NCBI RefSeq assembly: GCF_021740465.1 | Contig: NZ_JAIOZR010000002.1 | Coordinates: 102,332 to 166,331 of the forward strand | From: Chlorobium sp. | Lineage (GTDB): Bacteria; Bacteroidota; Chlorobiia; Chlorobiales; Chlorobiaceae | Direction: 5' to 3' | Length of the DNA: 64,000 nt | Part shown: positions 37,004 through 48,058 of the stretch, piece by piece | Layout: each line of letters opens with the position of its first letter | Numbering within the stretch: the first letter of the stretch is position 1 | Position numbers and translations under genes: made by a program | The notes under the pieces: generated by a model | Told to the model about the DNA's origin: nothing | What the model saw: the letters and a program-made list of their open reading frames with translations, nothing else | Databases searched by the model: none

Positions 37004-37843
37004 ATGAATAACCTCAATCGTTCAGGGTTTATTCCCGTATTTCTTGCATGCATCATGATTATCGTTACAGCATGCGGTCCGAATAATGCAAAGGAGGTCC
37101 CGGTCGATCCAGTCGTTAGCGTTGCTGCCGATACCCTTTTTTACGAGATGCGGAACGTTGAAAAAATTTTCGGAAACAAGTCGACGGCAAATGAGCAGGA
37201 GGTATACTGCAAATGCAGCTATCCGGTTTTTTCCGGGGGCAGCCCTGTAGCGCTTATCAACTCGGTTTTGCACTCCTGGATTGCCGACAGCACCGCGATT
37301 TCTCCGGGTGAAGGTTATACGGGTGACCGCTCCATCGAATCGCTTGCCGCGAATTTTTTTCATGAGTACGAGAGCGTTATAAAGGAATTTGGAAGTATCC
37401 CTGGCTACCAGTTCGATTTGAACGGTTCCGTTCTGTTGAACAGGAATGGCTTGCTGACGGTTAGTCTTGCCACAGAGTCTTATACCGGCGGAGCCCATGG
37501 CAATTCCGTCACACAGATGTTCGTGTTCGATGTCCGGTCGGGGAAGCGTCTTTCCGTCAGGGACCTTTTCGTGGCAGGGTTCGAGGACAGGCTGAACAGG
37601 CTGATCGACAGCCGGTACCGGCAGATGAGAGGGTTGTCGAAAACGGAACGGCTTGACAGCGAAAAAGGCCAGTTGTTCGAAAACGTTATCCGCTTCAACG
37701 ATAACGTCGCATTGACTACTGAAGGGGTGACCTTTTTCTACAATAACTATGAGATTGCAGCCTATGCATACGGTCCTACGGAGATCACGCTTCCCTACAG
37801 TGCCGTTGCGGATATTCTGAAGCCGGAGTTTATGGAGCTTTAG
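37004..37843 (+). CDS. Lipoprotein with DUF4163/DUF3298 (RsiV-like) domains
   Basis: A 279-residue lipoprotein: the signal ends in lipobox IIVTAC (Cys ~24). Residues ~60-170 (EQEVYCKCSYPVF ... SLATESYTGGAHGNS) are DUF4163, and ~175-275 (MFVFDVRSGKRLSVRDLF ... YNNYEIAAYAYGPTEITLPY) are DUF3298. In RsiV of Bacillus this pair senses lysozyme, but most members, like this one, lack the anti-sigma part and have unknown function. It stands alone with no partner sigma factor nearby. Confidence 0.8.
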   Translation: MNNLNRSGFIPVFLACIMIIVTACGPNNAKEVPVDPVVSVAADTLFYEMRNVEKIFGNKSTANEQEVYCKCSYPVFSGGSPVALINSVLHSWIADSTAISPGEGYTGDRSIESLAANFFHEYESVIKEFGSIPGYQFDLNGSVLLNRNGLLTVSLATESYTGGAHGNSVTQMFVFDVRSGKRLSVRDLFVAGFEDRLNRLIDSRYRQMRGLSKTERLDSEKGQLFENVIRFNDNVALTTEGVTFFYNNYEIAAYAYGPTEITLPYSAVADILKPEFMEL

Positions 37844-37952
37844 GCGATCAGTTGTTCATGCTTCGTTCCGGATTGAATAGATGGCGATTTTCACGAGCTG
37901 TTATCAGTTGAAGAGAGGCTCTTCCGTATGGGAATAATAAAAGGGGCATACT

Positions 37953-38867
37953 ATGACGACTCGCCTTTCCGGTATGACGCGCGAACACGAGTGGCTTGGC
38001 TACTATGATCGCTTCAGCTACTTCTCTTCCGGTAACGTCCGGGAGGGGTGTCACCCGAGAATCATGGAGCATCGGGATCCTTCCCGGAAAGCGATCGTGC
38101 TCGTTCACGGTCTTTCCGACTCCCCCTACTTCATGACCGCCATCGGGGAGTATTTCTTCAGGCATCTTGGCTACAACGTCTATATTCCCCTGCTCCACTG
38201 CCACGGACTGAAAGATCCCAAGGGTATGGAAGGCGTCGAGCTCGAAGAGTGGAAGGCCAATGTGGGTTATGCAGTCAGCACCGCGGCCTTGAAAGCAAAG
38301 GAGATATCGATCGGAGGGCTGTCTACGGGCGGAACTCTCGGTTTCTACATGGCAACGGTCAACCCCGGTATCCAGGGGTCTCTCTACCTTTTTTCAGCAG
38401 CGCTCGATCTTGCAGGTGGGCCATTCGGTATGACAGGAGAGCTGAAGGAAATACTGCTGCAGACATTCCTTGCCGATCTTCTCGACAGCAACAAACCTCT
38501 TGTTGGAGATAATCCTTACCGGTACACCCATATCGACATGGATGGGGCCGCAGAACTTGCGCGACTTATCAGGGAGACCGATGTTCTTATTGAAGGATTC
38601 AGCCTGCGGGTTCCCTATTCCAAAAAAGTGTTTGCCGCCCATTCGGCATGCGATACGACGGCGGACATAGCTGGCATCGAAGCGTTGCAGGCGGTATCGG
38701 TTCAGGACCGGTTCAGCCTGTTCAGGATTCCGAAAAATCTCGGGGTAAAGCATGCGAGCGTGGTGCTCAGAGAGCCGATCGTCAAAGATGGCAAGCTGCT
38801 TGAAGCTGCAAATCCGGTGTTCCGGGATATGATGCAGGCGATAGCGAGGTTCGAGAGCAGATCATGA
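37953..38867 (+). CDS. Alpha/beta hydrolase (carboxylesterase/lipase-like)
   Basis: A 304-residue hydrolase. KAIVLVHGLSDSPYF (oxyanion HG near residue 50), GGLSTGGTLG (nucleophile elbow G-x-S-x-G with Ser ~115), a later SACDTTADI (Asp of the triad) and KNLGVKHASVVL (His) complete the triad. No signal peptide. The substrate is unknown; the closest known types are monoacylglycerol lipase/esterase-like enzymes. It is monocistronic. Confidence 0.8.
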   Translation: MTTRLSGMTREHEWLGYYDRFSYFSSGNVREGCHPRIMEHRDPSRKAIVLVHGLSDSPYFMTAIGEYFFRHLGYNVYIPLLHCHGLKDPKGMEGVELEEWKANVGYAVSTAALKAKEISIGGLSTGGTLGFYMATVNPGIQGSLYLFSAALDLAGGPFGMTGELKEILLQTFLADLLDSNKPLVGDNPYRYTHIDMDGAAELARLIRETDVLIEGFSLRVPYSKKVFAAHSACDTTADIAGIEALQAVSVQDRFSLFRIPKNLGVKHASVVLREPIVKDGKLLEAANPVFRDMMQAIARFESRS

Positions 38868-39019
38868 ACAGCCGTTATCGAGAGATGGATGCGACTGCCG
38901 AAGGTCGCGGTTCCGGTGACGGACTCTTTGGGAATCGTATCGAAACAGAGGCGTTTTCATAAGTCCCATGAGTCCTGCGGGGGTTATGAAAACCGTAAAG
39001 ATCCTGTTTTTGCTTTCCT

Positions 39020-39535
39020 TTACAGAAACACCGCAACCTCTTCGAGCGGTTTCCGGTTCTTCGGCACCGGCTGATAATCCACCGTGGCATAGCCGAGCGG
39101 CGTGAAGGCGAAGATCTCCTCGTCGTCCGTTAAACCGAGAGCGCCGTAAAGAATGTCGCGGTCGAAGGCGGCGATCCAGCAGCTGCCCACCCCTTCCCAT
39201 GCCGCGGCAAGGATCATGTGGTCCATTGCGATGGCCAGATCGGTCTCCAGCGATGTATAGCCGTCCTTTGCCCGGTGCCATGCGCCGCTGCGTTTCCCTT
39301 TCACGACGAGCAGATGGGGTGCGCTCCGGATCCAGTCGCGCGAGTAACAGGAGTGGATTTTTTGGAGCATTCCGGGCGAGCTGACCACGATGAAGCTCCA
39401 TGGCTGGAGGTTCTTTCCCGAGGGAGCGAGTCTTCCGGCATCGAGGATCCTTTTCATCACATCTTCCGGAACCGGATTGTTCTTCTCGAAGCTGCGAATG
39501 CTGCACCGCTCCGCCACCAGATCGTAAAAGCTCAT
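39020..39535 (-). CDS. Nitroreductase-family FMN oxidoreductase
   Basis: A 171-residue flavoprotein starting MSFYDLVAERCSIRSF, the common opening of the family. It has DAGRLAPSGKNLQPWSFIVV (FMN phosphate site) and ILAAAWEGVGSCWIAAF, and ends FTPLGYATVDYQPVPKNRKP. An ATG at 39565 would add ten residues and overlap the upstream DUF1997 gene; I prefer the start that aligns with the usual N-terminus. The two genes are probably co-transcribed. It reduces nitro or quinone compounds with NAD(P)H; the true substrate is unknown. Confidence 0.85.
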   Translation of the reverse strand: MSFYDLVAERCSIRSFEKNNPVPEDVMKRILDAGRLAPSGKNLQPWSFIVVSSPGMLQKIHSCYSRDWIRSAPHLLVVKGKRSGAWHRAKDGYTSLETDLAIAMDHMILAAAWEGVGSCWIAAFDRDILYGALGLTDDEEIFAFTPLGYATVDYQPVPKNRKPLEEVAVFL

Positions 39536-39548
39536 CGGACGGTTTTCT

Positions 39549-40160
39549 TTATACGTGATGGACATGGCCGAAATCTTTTGCTATGCAGTGAAACATTCTG
39601 TTGGTCGCCGTCTGCATGATCATCGACATGCCGGCGTTGGTCATGACACGGATAATCTGTTCGGGTATGATGCGGAATGCCGGATAAAGCACGAAGCGTA
39701 CATCGATTTTCAGGTCGAAATGCACCCTTGTCCTGTCGGTCTCCATGGGGCGCAAGTCCATGTCGGCAAAAGCCTTTCCTTCGAAGAGATAGTTTTTCGG
39801 GTCGTCGATCGGCAGTGAGGGAGGATGGTGGTGCCAGCGGATTTTCTTGCCGATCGTGTACAGGTGAATCATCTCCTCGGTCAGCTCTTCGGGATCGGTT
39901 CCTTCGAGATGCTCGGGCAGCTCCACCAGCAGCTCTTCGGACTGCTTGACATAAAAGATCACGTCGAAAGGGTTGTTCTGCGGATCGGTGACCCTGAAAT
40001 GCCACCGGTAGATGTCCTCGTCGTCGGTCTTTTCGACCTTGTGGCAGAAGGGGTTGAAGCCGAGAATTTTTGCCTGGTCGGAGAGGTAGCTGACCGTCCG
40101 GTCGAACTCTCCGTGAAAAATCCATTCACCTCTGCTTTTGCCTGTGGCTTCCATTTCCAT
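39549..40160 (-). CDS. DUF1997-type SRPBCC-fold protein
   Basis: A 203-residue soluble protein matching the DUF1997 family of phototrophs (cyanobacteria, plants, green sulfur bacteria). Its strands ([22 protein letters not shown]) and long C-terminal helix are in the order of an SRPBCC lipid/pigment-binding barrel. The role is unknown, though phylogenetic spread suggests photosynthesis or lipid related work. It is upstream of, and probably co-transcribed with, the nitroreductase gene. Confidence 0.6.
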   Translation of the reverse strand: MEMEATGKSRGEWIFHGEFDRTVSYLSDQAKILGFNPFCHKVEKTDDEDIYRWHFRVTDPQNNPFDVIFYVKQSEELLVELPEHLEGTDPEELTEEMIHLYTIGKKIRWHHHPPSLPIDDPKNYLFEGKAFADMDLRPMETDRTRVHFDLKIDVRFVLYPAFRIIPEQIIRVMTNAGMSMIMQTATNRMFHCIAKDFGHVHHV

Positions 40161-40324
40161 TACCGGTGCTCTCCCTCTGCGGCGCGCTATACGGCCGTTT
40201 TCCTGTCTGTAGTTGTTGCTGGCTGATTCATGCAGGGTGGGGACTCCCTGATTGGTAAATATAACGACAATAGCTTAATAATATATCCCGGTAAATTATT
40301 TCAGCGGTTTCCGGACGGTATTCG

Positions 40325-41398
40325 TCAGATCTGTTCCGCCTGCAGTCGTGCGGTCTGGTCGTGCAGCTTCAGGGCTTCGATGATGTCGCCAAGCTCCCCC
40401 TGCATGATCTGCGGCAGCGCATGGCTGGTGAAACCTATCCTGTGGTCGGTCACCCGCGACTGCGGATAGTTGTAGGTTCTGATTTTTGCGCTCCGGTCGC
40501 CGGTGGTCACCATAGATCGGCGCAGGTCGGCGCGTTGCTGCTGCTGCTCGGCAAGCTGGATGTCGTAAAGTTTGGTTCGCAGCATGGTCATGGCCCGCTC
40601 CTTGTTCTGCAGTTGCGAACGCTCCTCCTGGCATGCCGCCACAATGCCTGTTGGCAGATGGGTGATTCTGACGGCGGTCTCGACCTTGTTGACGTTCTGG
40701 CCGCCTTTGCCGCCGCTTCGGTAGGTATCGAAGCGCAGGTCGTCGCGGCGGATCTCCACATCGACCTCTTCGGCTTCAGGCAGTACCGCCACGCTGGCCG
40801 CCGAGGTATGGATCCGGCCCTGGGTTTCGGTGTCGGGCACCCGCTGTACCCGGTGAACTCCGCTTTCGTATTTCATGGTGGCGAACACGTCATGGCCGCT
40901 CACTTCGAGCGTCACCTCGCGGAACCCGCCGGGCACGGAACTTTCGGTATAGTCGAGTATAACGCATTTCCACCCCTGCCGGTCGGCATAGCGCTGGTAC
41001 ATCCGAAGGAGATCCGCTGCAAACAGTGCGGCTTCGTCCCCTCCCGTACCGGCCCGGATTTCGATGATCACGTTTCGTGCATCGGCTTCGTCTTTCGGAA
41101 GCAGGAGCACCTTCAGCTGCTGTTCGAGCAGGGGGAGCTGCTCCTGCAGCTCGCCGATATCCATCTGGACGAGTTCCCGCATCTGGGGGTCTTTTTCGCT
41201 GCCGAGTAGTTCACGCGACTCTTCGAGCTGCTTTCGGGCAAGGCTGTACCGGTCGAATGCGTGAACGATCTCGCGCAGGTCGCTGTACTCCTTGTTGAGT
41301 TTCCTGAAGCGGTTCTGGTCTGATGCAGCCGACGGATCGGCCAGCTGCTGTTCGAGATCGAGATGCTTTTCCTTGATGGCCTGCAGTTTGTCAAACAT
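40325..41398 (-). CDS. prfA: Peptide chain release factor 1
   Basis: A 357-residue class I release factor. GGQ occurs in [13 protein letters not shown] (peptidyl hydrolysis), and the codon-reading tripeptide position reads PDT in [15 protein letters not shown], of the RF1 P-x-T type and not RF2 SPF. The N-terminal helical domain is complete, and length is normal. It recognises UAA and UAG. It lies downstream of rseP on the same strand, 38 bp away. Confidence 0.95.
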   Translation of the reverse strand: MFDKLQAIKEKHLDLEQQLADPSAASDQNRFRKLNKEYSDLREIVHAFDRYSLARKQLEESRELLGSEKDPQMRELVQMDIGELQEQLPLLEQQLKVLLLPKDEADARNVIIEIRAGTGGDEAALFAADLLRMYQRYADRQGWKCVILDYTESSVPGGFREVTLEVSGHDVFATMKYESGVHRVQRVPDTETQGRIHTSAASVAVLPEAEEVDVEIRRDDLRFDTYRSGGKGGQNVNKVETAVRITHLPTGIVAACQEERSQLQNKERAMTMLRTKLYDIQLAEQQQQRADLRRSMVTTGDRSAKIRTYNYPQSRVTDHRIGFTSHALPQIMQGELGDIIEALKLHDQTARLQAEQI

Positions 41399-41436
41399 GG
41401 CTTTTTATTCTCCCGCCCTCTCTGCGGTTTTTCGGT

Positions 41437-42798
41437 TCAGGGGTTGATGATGTCGTTCAGGAGAATGTAGACGAAGAGCGTCAGAAGCAACGCCATGCCG
41501 ATCTGCTGGATGCGCATTTTTACCTCGAACGGGATTTCGCGGCGGATGACTCCCTCGATGGCGTTCATCACGAACTGGCCGCCGTCAAGCGCCGGAACGG
41601 GCAGGATGTTGATGATGGCCAGCGATATGGAGAGCACGGCAAGAAAGTAGAGGAAGCTGAGTGGGCCCTGTTCGGCGCTGCGTCCGGCGATTTTTGCGAT
41701 TTTCACCGGGCCGCCCAGCGATTTGCGGAAGTCTTCCTGTCCGGTGAAGATTCGTGCGAAGCCCTGTACGGTCATGACGCTCATTTTCCAGGTCTGCTGG
41801 GTGCCACTGGCGATCGACTCGAAAACGTTCAGGTTTATGCGTTCGGTCTTGAGTGTCTGGCGCAGTGCGATGCCTATTTTTCCCGCCGACGTCGGAACGA
41901 CGTCGGTTACGACGGTATTGCCTGAAGCGAGAATTTCTTTCGGGTCGGTGGCTTTGCCGGGAACCGGTTCAAGGTATTTCCAGGTGATGGAGAGCGGTTT
42001 TCCTGCATGAGCGGAGATGATGGAAACCACCTCGCTCCAGTCCGAAACCGCTTTGCCGTCGATGGCCGTAATGAGTGCGCCGGGTTTGATACCGGCTTTT
42101 GCCGCCGGATCATTTGCCAGCACGTCGTCGATAACCGGAGGCATGACCGGCCGTATGCCGAGGGCCTGGTTTTCGTTAAGTTGCGAAAGGATGTTAACTG
42201 GCGCGGTGATGGTAACACGCCTGCCGTCGCGAAGCACGGTGTAGTTCAGAGACGGGGCGGCAAACGATGCGGGATCGAGCGCCTCTTCCCAGCTTTCTAC
42301 TTCCCTGCCGTTGACCGCGGCAAGCCGGTCACCGGTTCGCATGCCCATGGAAGCGAAGACCGACCCCTGTTCGATATAGACCGGGTTGTCGACCGTGGTT
42401 CTCGATTCGCCGAGCACAAGGGTGACCCCGATGAAGATGGCGGCGGCAAGCACCAGGTTCATGAATACGCCACCGGCCAGCACGATCAGGCGCTGCCAGA
42501 CCGGTTTCGCGCGAAACTCCCACGGCTCCGGTTTTGATGCCTGGTATGCGGTATCGAGGCTTTCGTCCACCATTCCGGCTATCTTCACGTACCCGCCGAG
42601 CGGGAACACCCCGACGCCGTACTCCGTTTCCCCGATTTTCTTTTTCCAGAGCCGGAGGTTGAAGAAGTCGAAACCGATATAGAATTTGTCGACCCTCATT
42701 CCGAAAAGCTTTGCCGTCAGAAAGTGCCCCAGTTCATGCACGGTGACCAGAATGAAGATGGCTACAATGAAAAAAAATGTGGTGTTCAGGACGTCCAT
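41437..42798 (-). CDS. rseP: Site-2 metalloprotease RseP/MucP with two PDZ domains
   Basis: A 453-residue inner-membrane zinc protease: [16 protein letters not shown] (HExxH in the first helix), two PDZ modules in the periplasmic loop (~130-200 and ~205-290), and the second metal motif [14 protein letters not shown]. It cleaves transmembrane anti-sigma or signal proteins after a site-1 cut. The gene cluster dxr-rseP is widely conserved; here the two are separated by a terminator. Confidence 0.9.
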   Translation of the reverse strand: MDVLNTTFFFIVAIFILVTVHELGHFLTAKLFGMRVDKFYIGFDFFNLRLWKKKIGETEYGVGVFPLGGYVKIAGMVDESLDTAYQASKPEPWEFRAKPVWQRLIVLAGGVFMNLVLAAAIFIGVTLVLGESRTTVDNPVYIEQGSVFASMGMRTGDRLAAVNGREVESWEEALDPASFAAPSLNYTVLRDGRRVTITAPVNILSQLNENQALGIRPVMPPVIDDVLANDPAAKAGIKPGALITAIDGKAVSDWSEVVSIISAHAGKPLSITWKYLEPVPGKATDPKEILASGNTVVTDVVPTSAGKIGIALRQTLKTERINLNVFESIASGTQQTWKMSVMTVQGFARIFTGQEDFRKSLGGPVKIAKIAGRSAEQGPLSFLYFLAVLSISLAIINILPVPALDGGQFVMNAIEGVIRREIPFEVKMRIQQIGMALLLTLFVYILLNDIINP

Positions 42799-42896
42799 AA
42801 TCTATCAATCGTTTCTGGGTATCTCTGTTTATCTGTTCCTGAGCCCGATTGTTTCAGGCTTCTGGCGACAATAATCCGGAGATGCCGTTTTGTAAA

Positions 42897-42926
42897 GAAA
42901 AGGAGTGCCCCGCCTGTGCGGGGCAC
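42897..42926 (-). terminator. Terminator of dxr
   Basis: Perfect 9-bp stem GTGCCCCGC (42905-42913) / GCGGGGCAC (42918-42926) with a CTGT loop. Minus-strand reading continues TCCTTTTCTTT. It sits between dxr and rseP, so rseP needs its own promoter or read-through. Confidence 0.85.
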
Positions 42927-42966
42927 CAGGACATAATCATGTTTTACCGCTTATCGTTGACGGTTT

Positions 42967-44115
42967 CTAACCGATTATCTTTTTTGCGGTTTCGCGAGCC
43001 CAGCGGTCTGCCTGCAGGTATTCGTCGAGTTCTACAGGCAGGAATGCTTCGTGGGCCTGCATGGTTTTATCGACCGTTTCGGCGATGGCGGTAAAGCCGA
43101 TTTTTTTATCGAGAAACGCCGCAACGGCGATTTCGTTGGCGGCATTCAGCACGGCAGGATAAGTTCGTCCCGCCTTGAGGGCGTCAAATGCCAGGCGCAG
43201 CGCGGGGAAGCGTTCCATATCGGGCTCCTCGAAGGTCAGGGTGCCGATTTTTGCCAGATCGAGCCTGCCGATGCCCGTTTCGCATCGTTCCGGCCATGCC
43301 AGCGCATAGGCGATCGGCGCACGCATGTCCGGTACGCCCATCTGTGCTATCACACACCCGTCGATATACTCGACCATAGAGTGGATGATGCTCTGCGGAT
43401 GCACAACCACGCCGATTTTTTCGGCCGGCATATTGAAGAGCCAGTGCGCCTCGATAACCTCGAGCCCCTTGTTCATGAGCGTTGCCGAATCGATGGTGAT
43501 TTTTGCGCCCATCGTCCACTGCGGATGCTTGAGAGCCTGTTCAGGACCGGCAAGCTTCAGCTCTTCGGCAGGGGTTTTGCGGAACGGGCCGCCTGACGCC
43601 GTCAGGATGATTCGTTCGATATCCTCGGTTCTGTGACCGGCAAGAGACTGGAAGATCGCCGAGTGCTCGCTGTCGACAGGCAGCAGCTGGACGTTGTGCT
43701 TTTTGACCAGGTCGGAGACAAGCTGCCCGGCAACGACAAGGGTCTCCTTGTTGGCCAGAGCGATATGCTTGCCGGCCTTGATGGCGCTGACCGTCGGCAC
43801 CAGCCCGGCTGCGCCGACAATAGCCGAAACAACCATATCCGAGCCCTCGGCAGCGGCAACGGTTGCCGCGCCCTCTATACCGTGGAAGATTTCCGGTTTG
43901 TGTTCTCCGAGGAGATCGCGGAGCTTCGCGACTGAAGCTGCATCCCGTACCGAAACCACCTCTGGCCTGAATTCATTGATCTGTTCGGCCAGAAGGCCTA
44001 CATCATGGCCTTCCGCAAGACCGGTAATCGTGAACTTTTCAGGGTGCTGTCTTACAACATCGATAGTGCTGAGTCCGATTGAGCCGGTACTGCCGAGGAT
44101 TGATAATGATTTCAT
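42967..44115 (-). CDS. dxr: 1-deoxy-D-xylulose 5-phosphate reductoisomerase
   Basis: A 382-residue enzyme of the MEP isoprenoid pathway. [17 protein letters not shown] is the NADPH site. [22 protein letters not shown] and [10 protein letters not shown] are catalytic and metal-binding stretches, and [17 protein letters not shown] is the family signature. It converts DXP to MEP, the precursor for chlorophyll phytyl/farnesyl tails, carotenoids and quinones. Its length is normal. Confidence 0.95.
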   Translation of the reverse strand: MKSLSILGSTGSIGLSTIDVVRQHPEKFTITGLAEGHDVGLLAEQINEFRPEVVSVRDAASVAKLRDLLGEHKPEIFHGIEGAATVAAAEGSDMVVSAIVGAAGLVPTVSAIKAGKHIALANKETLVVAGQLVSDLVKKHNVQLLPVDSEHSAIFQSLAGHRTEDIERIILTASGGPFRKTPAEELKLAGPEQALKHPQWTMGAKITIDSATLMNKGLEVIEAHWLFNMPAEKIGVVVHPQSIIHSMVEYIDGCVIAQMGVPDMRAPIAYALAWPERCETGIGRLDLAKIGTLTFEEPDMERFPALRLAFDALKAGRTYPAVLNAANEIAVAAFLDKKIGFTAIAETVDKTMQAHEAFLPVELDEYLQADRWARETAKKIIG

Positions 44116-44232
44116 GGTTTTTTTTAAAATGTTGCCGGGTTTTCGGTTACAATGCAGGCCTGAATTTATGCTTTTTCATAAAGGCTTACAAATCGGGCAG
44201 GGTTTGGCATGACGAAGGTACCGGTTTTCTTT

Positions 44233-44260
44233 TTGCATTGAAAAAAAAATATCGTATAAT
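44233..44260 (+). promoter_or_regulatory. Promoter of the tRNA-Val gene
   Basis: TTGCAT (44233-44238) and a perfect TATAAT (44255-44260) with 16 bp between them. The tRNA starts 15 bp after the -10 box. A run of nine A lies in the spacer. Confidence 0.7.
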
Positions 44261-44274
44261 AGTGGCCCTCAAGC

Positions 44275-44348
44275 GGGTTCCTAGCTCAGCTGGTTAGAGC
44301 GACTGGTTTACACCCAGTAGGTCGGGGGTTCGAATCCCTCGGGACCCA
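44275..44348 (+). tRNA. tRNA-Val (anticodon TAC)
   Basis: A full cloverleaf: acceptor GGGTTCC/GGGACCC (one T-G pair), D arm GCTC/GAGC, anticodon stem ACTGG/CCAGT with loop TTTACAC, T arm GGGGG/CCCTC with TTCGAAT. The anticodon is TAC (44309-44311). CCA is not fully encoded, so it is added after processing. Confidence 0.97.
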
Positions 44349-44362
44349 CGAGTACATTTCAG

Positions 44363-44390
44363 AAAAGGCAGGCCAGTACCTGCCTTTTTC
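44363..44390 (+). terminator. Terminator of the tRNA-Val gene
   Basis: AAAAGGCAGG, loop CCAGTA, CCTGCCTTTTT, 15 bp after the tRNA. It may also serve acyP on the other strand, as the left arm is A-rich. Confidence 0.8.
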
Positions 44391-44421
44391 CGTTTCGTGA
44401 CGATCCTCTTCCATTCCGATT

Positions 44422-44700
44422 TCAGAAAATAACCGAGAAGCCTTCCGGCGGACTGCCGGGCCGGAGTTCCGTTTTTTTGATTCCTCGAACCTGCGCTCTC
44501 GACGGGCCGGTTCCCGCACGTTTTATCAGCTCTTCGATCAGCGGTTCCTCTCCTTCGGCTTCAATTTCAACGGTTCCGTTGGCGATGTTTTTCACCCAGC
44601 CCGCAAGATGCAGCTCTTTTGCCGTACGTTCGATGAACATTCTGAATCCTACCCCCTGCACAAGCCCGGAAACGACAAGATGTACTTTTCTGATCATCAC
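44422..44700 (-). CDS. acyP: Acylphosphatase
   Basis: A 92-residue enzyme. GLVQGVGFR (catalytic Arg and phosphate loop) and GWVKNIANGTVEIEAEG (catalytic Asn) are the two acylphosphatase signatures. It hydrolyses carboxyl-phosphate bonds in the cytoplasm. It lies 15 bp downstream of ftsH on the same strand. Confidence 0.95.
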   Translation of the reverse strand: MMIRKVHLVVSGLVQGVGFRMFIERTAKELHLAGWVKNIANGTVEIEAEGEEPLIEELIKRAGTGPSRAQVRGIKKTELRPGSPPEGFSVIF

Positions 44701-44715
44701 AATATCGGCCAGCTC

Positions 44716-46800
44716 TCAGTTTTCAGGTTGCTGGCGGTTTTCCCGGAGACGGGCTACAGCAGCTTCAAGTTCCAGTCGTTCACTTTCGCTTATGCCGTTT
44801 GTTTCCTGCTCCTCTTCTGATTCATGAACGACTCCGTTGCCGCTGCAGTCCGTGTGCAGATGGGAGGGGTAACTGCCCTCTGGCCTTTTGCCGAGGATCT
44901 CCTCGATCTGGCAGTACTGCAGCATCTCTTTGGCGAGCAGCTCTTTGGCAAGGGTTTCAAGCTTGTCTCGGTTGGTTGTGAGCAGATCGGTTACGGCCTG
45001 ACGGGCCTGCTCGACAATGGCATTGACCTCGCTGTCGATCAGCTGGGCGGTCTCCTCGCTGTATTTCCGGTCGATGCCGGGGCCTCCGGAATAGGGGTTG
45101 TTGCTTTCGTAGTAGGAGAGGTTGCCGACCCGTTCGCTCATGCCGTATACCAGTACCATGTTGTAGGCTATACCGGTGATTTTTTCAAGGTCGTTCTGGG
45201 CGCCGGTCGAGATTTCGTTGAAGATGATCTGTTCGGCGATGCGTCCTCCGAGCAGGCCGCAGATTCGCGCCAGGAGCTCGCTCTTCGTCATGAGGTAACG
45301 GTCCTCGAGAGGAATGTTCATGGTATAGCCCAGTGCGCTCATGCCTCGTGGCACGATAGAGATTTTCTGTACGGGATCGTTTTCGGGCATCATCCAGCTT
45401 ACGATGGCGTGGCCGGCCTCGTGGTAGGCCACGATCTGCCGTTCTCGAGGATTGATGACCTTGTTTTTCTTTTCAAGTCCAGCCACCACCCGTTCGATGG
45501 CATCTTCGAAGTCTTTCATTTCGATGCTCTGCTTCTCGCGACGCGAAGCGAGCAGGGCCGCTTCGTTGGCGGCATTGGCTATTTCCGCACCGGCGAATCC
45601 CGGAGTTTGCGAAGCGAGGGCTTTCAGGTTCACGTCGGGCGAGAGCGACAGGTTCTTGGTATGCACCTTGAAAATGTCGATGCGGCCTTTCAGATCAGGT
45701 TTGTCGACCATGATCTGACGGTCGAAGCGGCCCGGGCGCAGCAGCGCAGAATCGAGCACGTCGGGACGGTTGGTTGCCGCCATGAGGATGACTCCCTTGT
45801 CGGTTGCAAAGCCGTCCATCTCCACCAGCAGCTGGTTGAGCGTATTCTCGCGTTCGTCGTTTGCTCCCATCATGGCGCCTTTGCCCCTGCTGCGTCCGAC
45901 AGCGTCGATCTCGTCGATAAAGATAATGCAGGGAGCTTTTTCCTTGGCCTGACGGAACAGATCGCGTACCCTGGCGGCACCGACACCCACGAACATTTCT
46001 ACAAAGTCGGAGCCGCTGATACTGAAGAAGGGCACTTCGGCCTCTCCGGCGACGGCTTTTGCCAGAAGGGTCTTTCCTGTGCCCGGAGGACCTACCAGCA
46101 GGACGCCCTTGGGCAGCTTGCCCCCGAGTTTCGTATACTTTTTCGGGTCCTTGAGAAAATCGACGACCTCCATGACCTCGGCTTTCGCCTCGTCAAGGCC
46201 TGCCACATCCTTGAATGTGATGCGGGAGTGTTCATCGAGGTTTTCGTAGAGGGCAGCCTTGTTTTTGCTGATGTTCATGAACTGCGAACCCGGGCCACCC
46301 ATGCGGCGGAAAACGAAGAAGTAGATGCCGATCAGAAGGGCGAAGGGCAGTATCCACTGCAGAAGTTCACCAAGCCACGTGTTGCTCGGCATGCCCTGAT
46401 ATTTTATTCCCTTGCTTTCAAGCAGTTCGACCAGCTGTTCGTCGCGTACCGGAGTGACAAACAGTTCGCCGGACTTGTCCGATGAGCGGGGCAGGAGCAT
46501 TTCCGGCCCTTCTTTGGCAGGTTCGGGAGCGGGGACGGCGCTTTTCGCGTCGGGTTTCAGTTTGATGTAGATTCTCTCGGGAGAGATTCTTACCGATTCA
46601 AGCTTGTTCTCTGCAATGTATTTGCGGAAGGTGCTGTATGGGACTTCCACCGATGAGCCTGACCAGAAAAAAGCGAGCTGGATGCCTATCAGCAGCAAAA
46701 TCACCATCACATAGTACATTATGGAGAATTTGGGACGTCGTTCGTTGTTTTCCGGTTCGTTTCTGTATGGATTTGAAGGTTTGAACAGGTTCTTTGCCAT
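44716..46800 (-). CDS. ftsH: ATP-dependent zinc metalloprotease FtsH
   Basis: A 694-residue membrane AAA protease. There are two transmembrane helices (about 29-47 and 160-180) around a periplasmic domain. Then come Walker [16 protein letters not shown], Walker [13 protein letters not shown], the SRH region [19 protein letters not shown], and the zinc site [13 protein letters not shown]. The C-terminus has a long variable tail. It degrades misassembled membrane proteins and regulators. The coding length and order are normal. Confidence 0.95.
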   Translation of the reverse strand: MAKNLFKPSNPYRNEPENNERRPKFSIMYYVMVILLLIGIQLAFFWSGSSVEVPYSTFRKYIAENKLESVRISPERIYIKLKPDAKSAVPAPEPAKEGPEMLLPRSSDKSGELFVTPVRDEQLVELLESKGIKYQGMPSNTWLGELLQWILPFALLIGIYFFVFRRMGGPGSQFMNISKNKAALYENLDEHSRITFKDVAGLDEAKAEVMEVVDFLKDPKKYTKLGGKLPKGVLLVGPPGTGKTLLAKAVAGEAEVPFFSISGSDFVEMFVGVGAARVRDLFRQAKEKAPCIIFIDEIDAVGRSRGKGAMMGANDERENTLNQLLVEMDGFATDKGVILMAATNRPDVLDSALLRPGRFDRQIMVDKPDLKGRIDIFKVHTKNLSLSPDVNLKALASQTPGFAGAEIANAANEAALLASRREKQSIEMKDFEDAIERVVAGLEKKNKVINPRERQIVAYHEAGHAIVSWMMPENDPVQKISIVPRGMSALGYTMNIPLEDRYLMTKSELLARICGLLGGRIAEQIIFNEISTGAQNDLEKITGIAYNMVLVYGMSERVGNLSYYESNNPYSGGPGIDRKYSEETAQLIDSEVNAIVEQARQAVTDLLTTNRDKLETLAKELLAKEMLQYCQIEEILGKRPEGSYPSHLHTDCSGNGVVHESEEEQETNGISESERLELEAAVARLRENRQQPEN

Positions 46801-47071
46801 TAATCGTCAATCATGGTTATAATAAACAGAGCTCGATGTGATACAGCCGTATCGGATTATTTCGTCAGGCAATTTACGGGATTCTTCCATTTAATGAAGC
46901 ATACCGTAAAAAACATATTGATATATTACCCGAACGAACAATGTTCATCAGGGGCTATAAGTTTCAGGTGCTTCCGATACGGGGTACGAAGCCGCTCCGA
47001 TTTCCTTGCGGGAATGGACAAAACAGATAAGGAAACCATTTTTTTCATGTGAAGCAAACGGAGAGGGTTAA

Positions 47072-47899
47072 ATGAGTGCTGTGCGTCAGAAAGCAAACCT
47101 GAGGATATCGTCAACGAAGTCTCTCCTGTGTGTCGGTCTCGACAGCGATCCCGAAAAAATTCCTGAAGTGTTCTCCCGTATGGCCGATCCGGTGCAGGCA
47201 TTCAACCGTTCCGTAATCAGGGCCACCAGGGAGTCCGCTGTAGCCTATAAAATCAATACGGCTTTTTATGAGGCCCGCGGTATTCCGGGGCTTCGCGATA
47301 TGGAGCATACCCTTGGGGAGATTCCTTCCGAGTGCATGACCATTGCCGACGCCAAGAGGGCAGATATCGGCAATACCAGCAGAAAATACGCCCAGGCTTT
47401 TTTCGACCACTGGCCATTCGATGCCATCACGGTGGCTCCGTATATGGGTTTCGACTCTCTCGAACCGTTTTTTTCCTATACCGGAAAGCTTGTTTTTGTA
47501 CTCTGTCTGACTTCGAACGGCGGTTCCCGCGATTTTGAGGAACAGCGGCTGCACAATGGCAGGCCGCTTTACGAAGCCGTACTTGAGAAGGTTAACCTGT
47601 GGCAGCAGGAGGGCAATGCCGGCGTGGTGGTCGGCGCCACCAAAAGCGGTCTGCTCGGCGAACTGCGCCGTCGCGCTCCCGGTCTTTTCTTTCTTATACC
47701 CGGTGTCGGCGCCCAGGGCGGTTCGCTCGAGGACGCCGTGCGTGAAGGCGTCGACGCAGACGGAGAGAGTGCCGTTATCAATGTCAGCCGAAGCCTCATC
47801 TATCCGGACGGATCCTTTGCTTCAACTGAAGAGTATGAAACCGCGGTTGCCCTCGAGGCGCGAAGGTTGCATGATGCCATGAAAAAGGTACTGCAGTAA
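47072..47899 (+). CDS. pyrF: Orotidine 5'-phosphate decarboxylase, type 2
   Basis: A 275-residue enzyme of the long (type 2) subfamily. LLCVGLDSDPEKIP and AYKINTAFYEARG are at the start, and the catalytic DAKRADIGNTS stands at ~residue 92. GVVVGATK and FLIPGVGAQGG complete the phosphate site. It makes UMP in pyrimidine synthesis. GGAGAGGG precedes the ATG. A hairpin with T6 follows directly. Confidence 0.93.
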   Translation: MSAVRQKANLRISSTKSLLCVGLDSDPEKIPEVFSRMADPVQAFNRSVIRATRESAVAYKINTAFYEARGIPGLRDMEHTLGEIPSECMTIADAKRADIGNTSRKYAQAFFDHWPFDAITVAPYMGFDSLEPFFSYTGKLVFVLCLTSNGGSRDFEEQRLHNGRPLYEAVLEKVNLWQQEGNAGVVVGATKSGLLGELRRRAPGLFFLIPGVGAQGGSLEDAVREGVDADGESAVINVSRSLIYPDGSFASTEEYETAVALEARRLHDAMKKVLQ

Positions 47900-47902
47900 A
47901 TC

Positions 47903-47927
47903 CGGAGGATCGTGACCTCCGTTTTTT
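47903..47927 (+). terminator. Terminator of pyrF
   Basis: CGGAGG (47903-47908) with CCTCCG (47916-47921), a 7-nt loop and six T, four bases after the pyrF stop. Confidence 0.85.
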
Positions 47928-48058
47928 CATCGGATGATAAGGATTGCGTATTCTTTATATTGTTTATATTTAGTTTTTACATTTTTTCTTTCATCCCGTA
48001 TCCATGACCGCTTGGCGGAAAGGCCCGGGCTGTCTTATAGTCTTTAAACGGAATCGTT

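Noticed and set aside
44824..46485. A 553-residue plus-strand frame opposite ftsH
   Set aside because: Antisense shadow of ftsH; no ribosome site and no family features.
47941..48058. A glmS ribozyme upstream of glmS
   Set aside because: The leader is short and A+T-rich without the ribozyme's conserved core.
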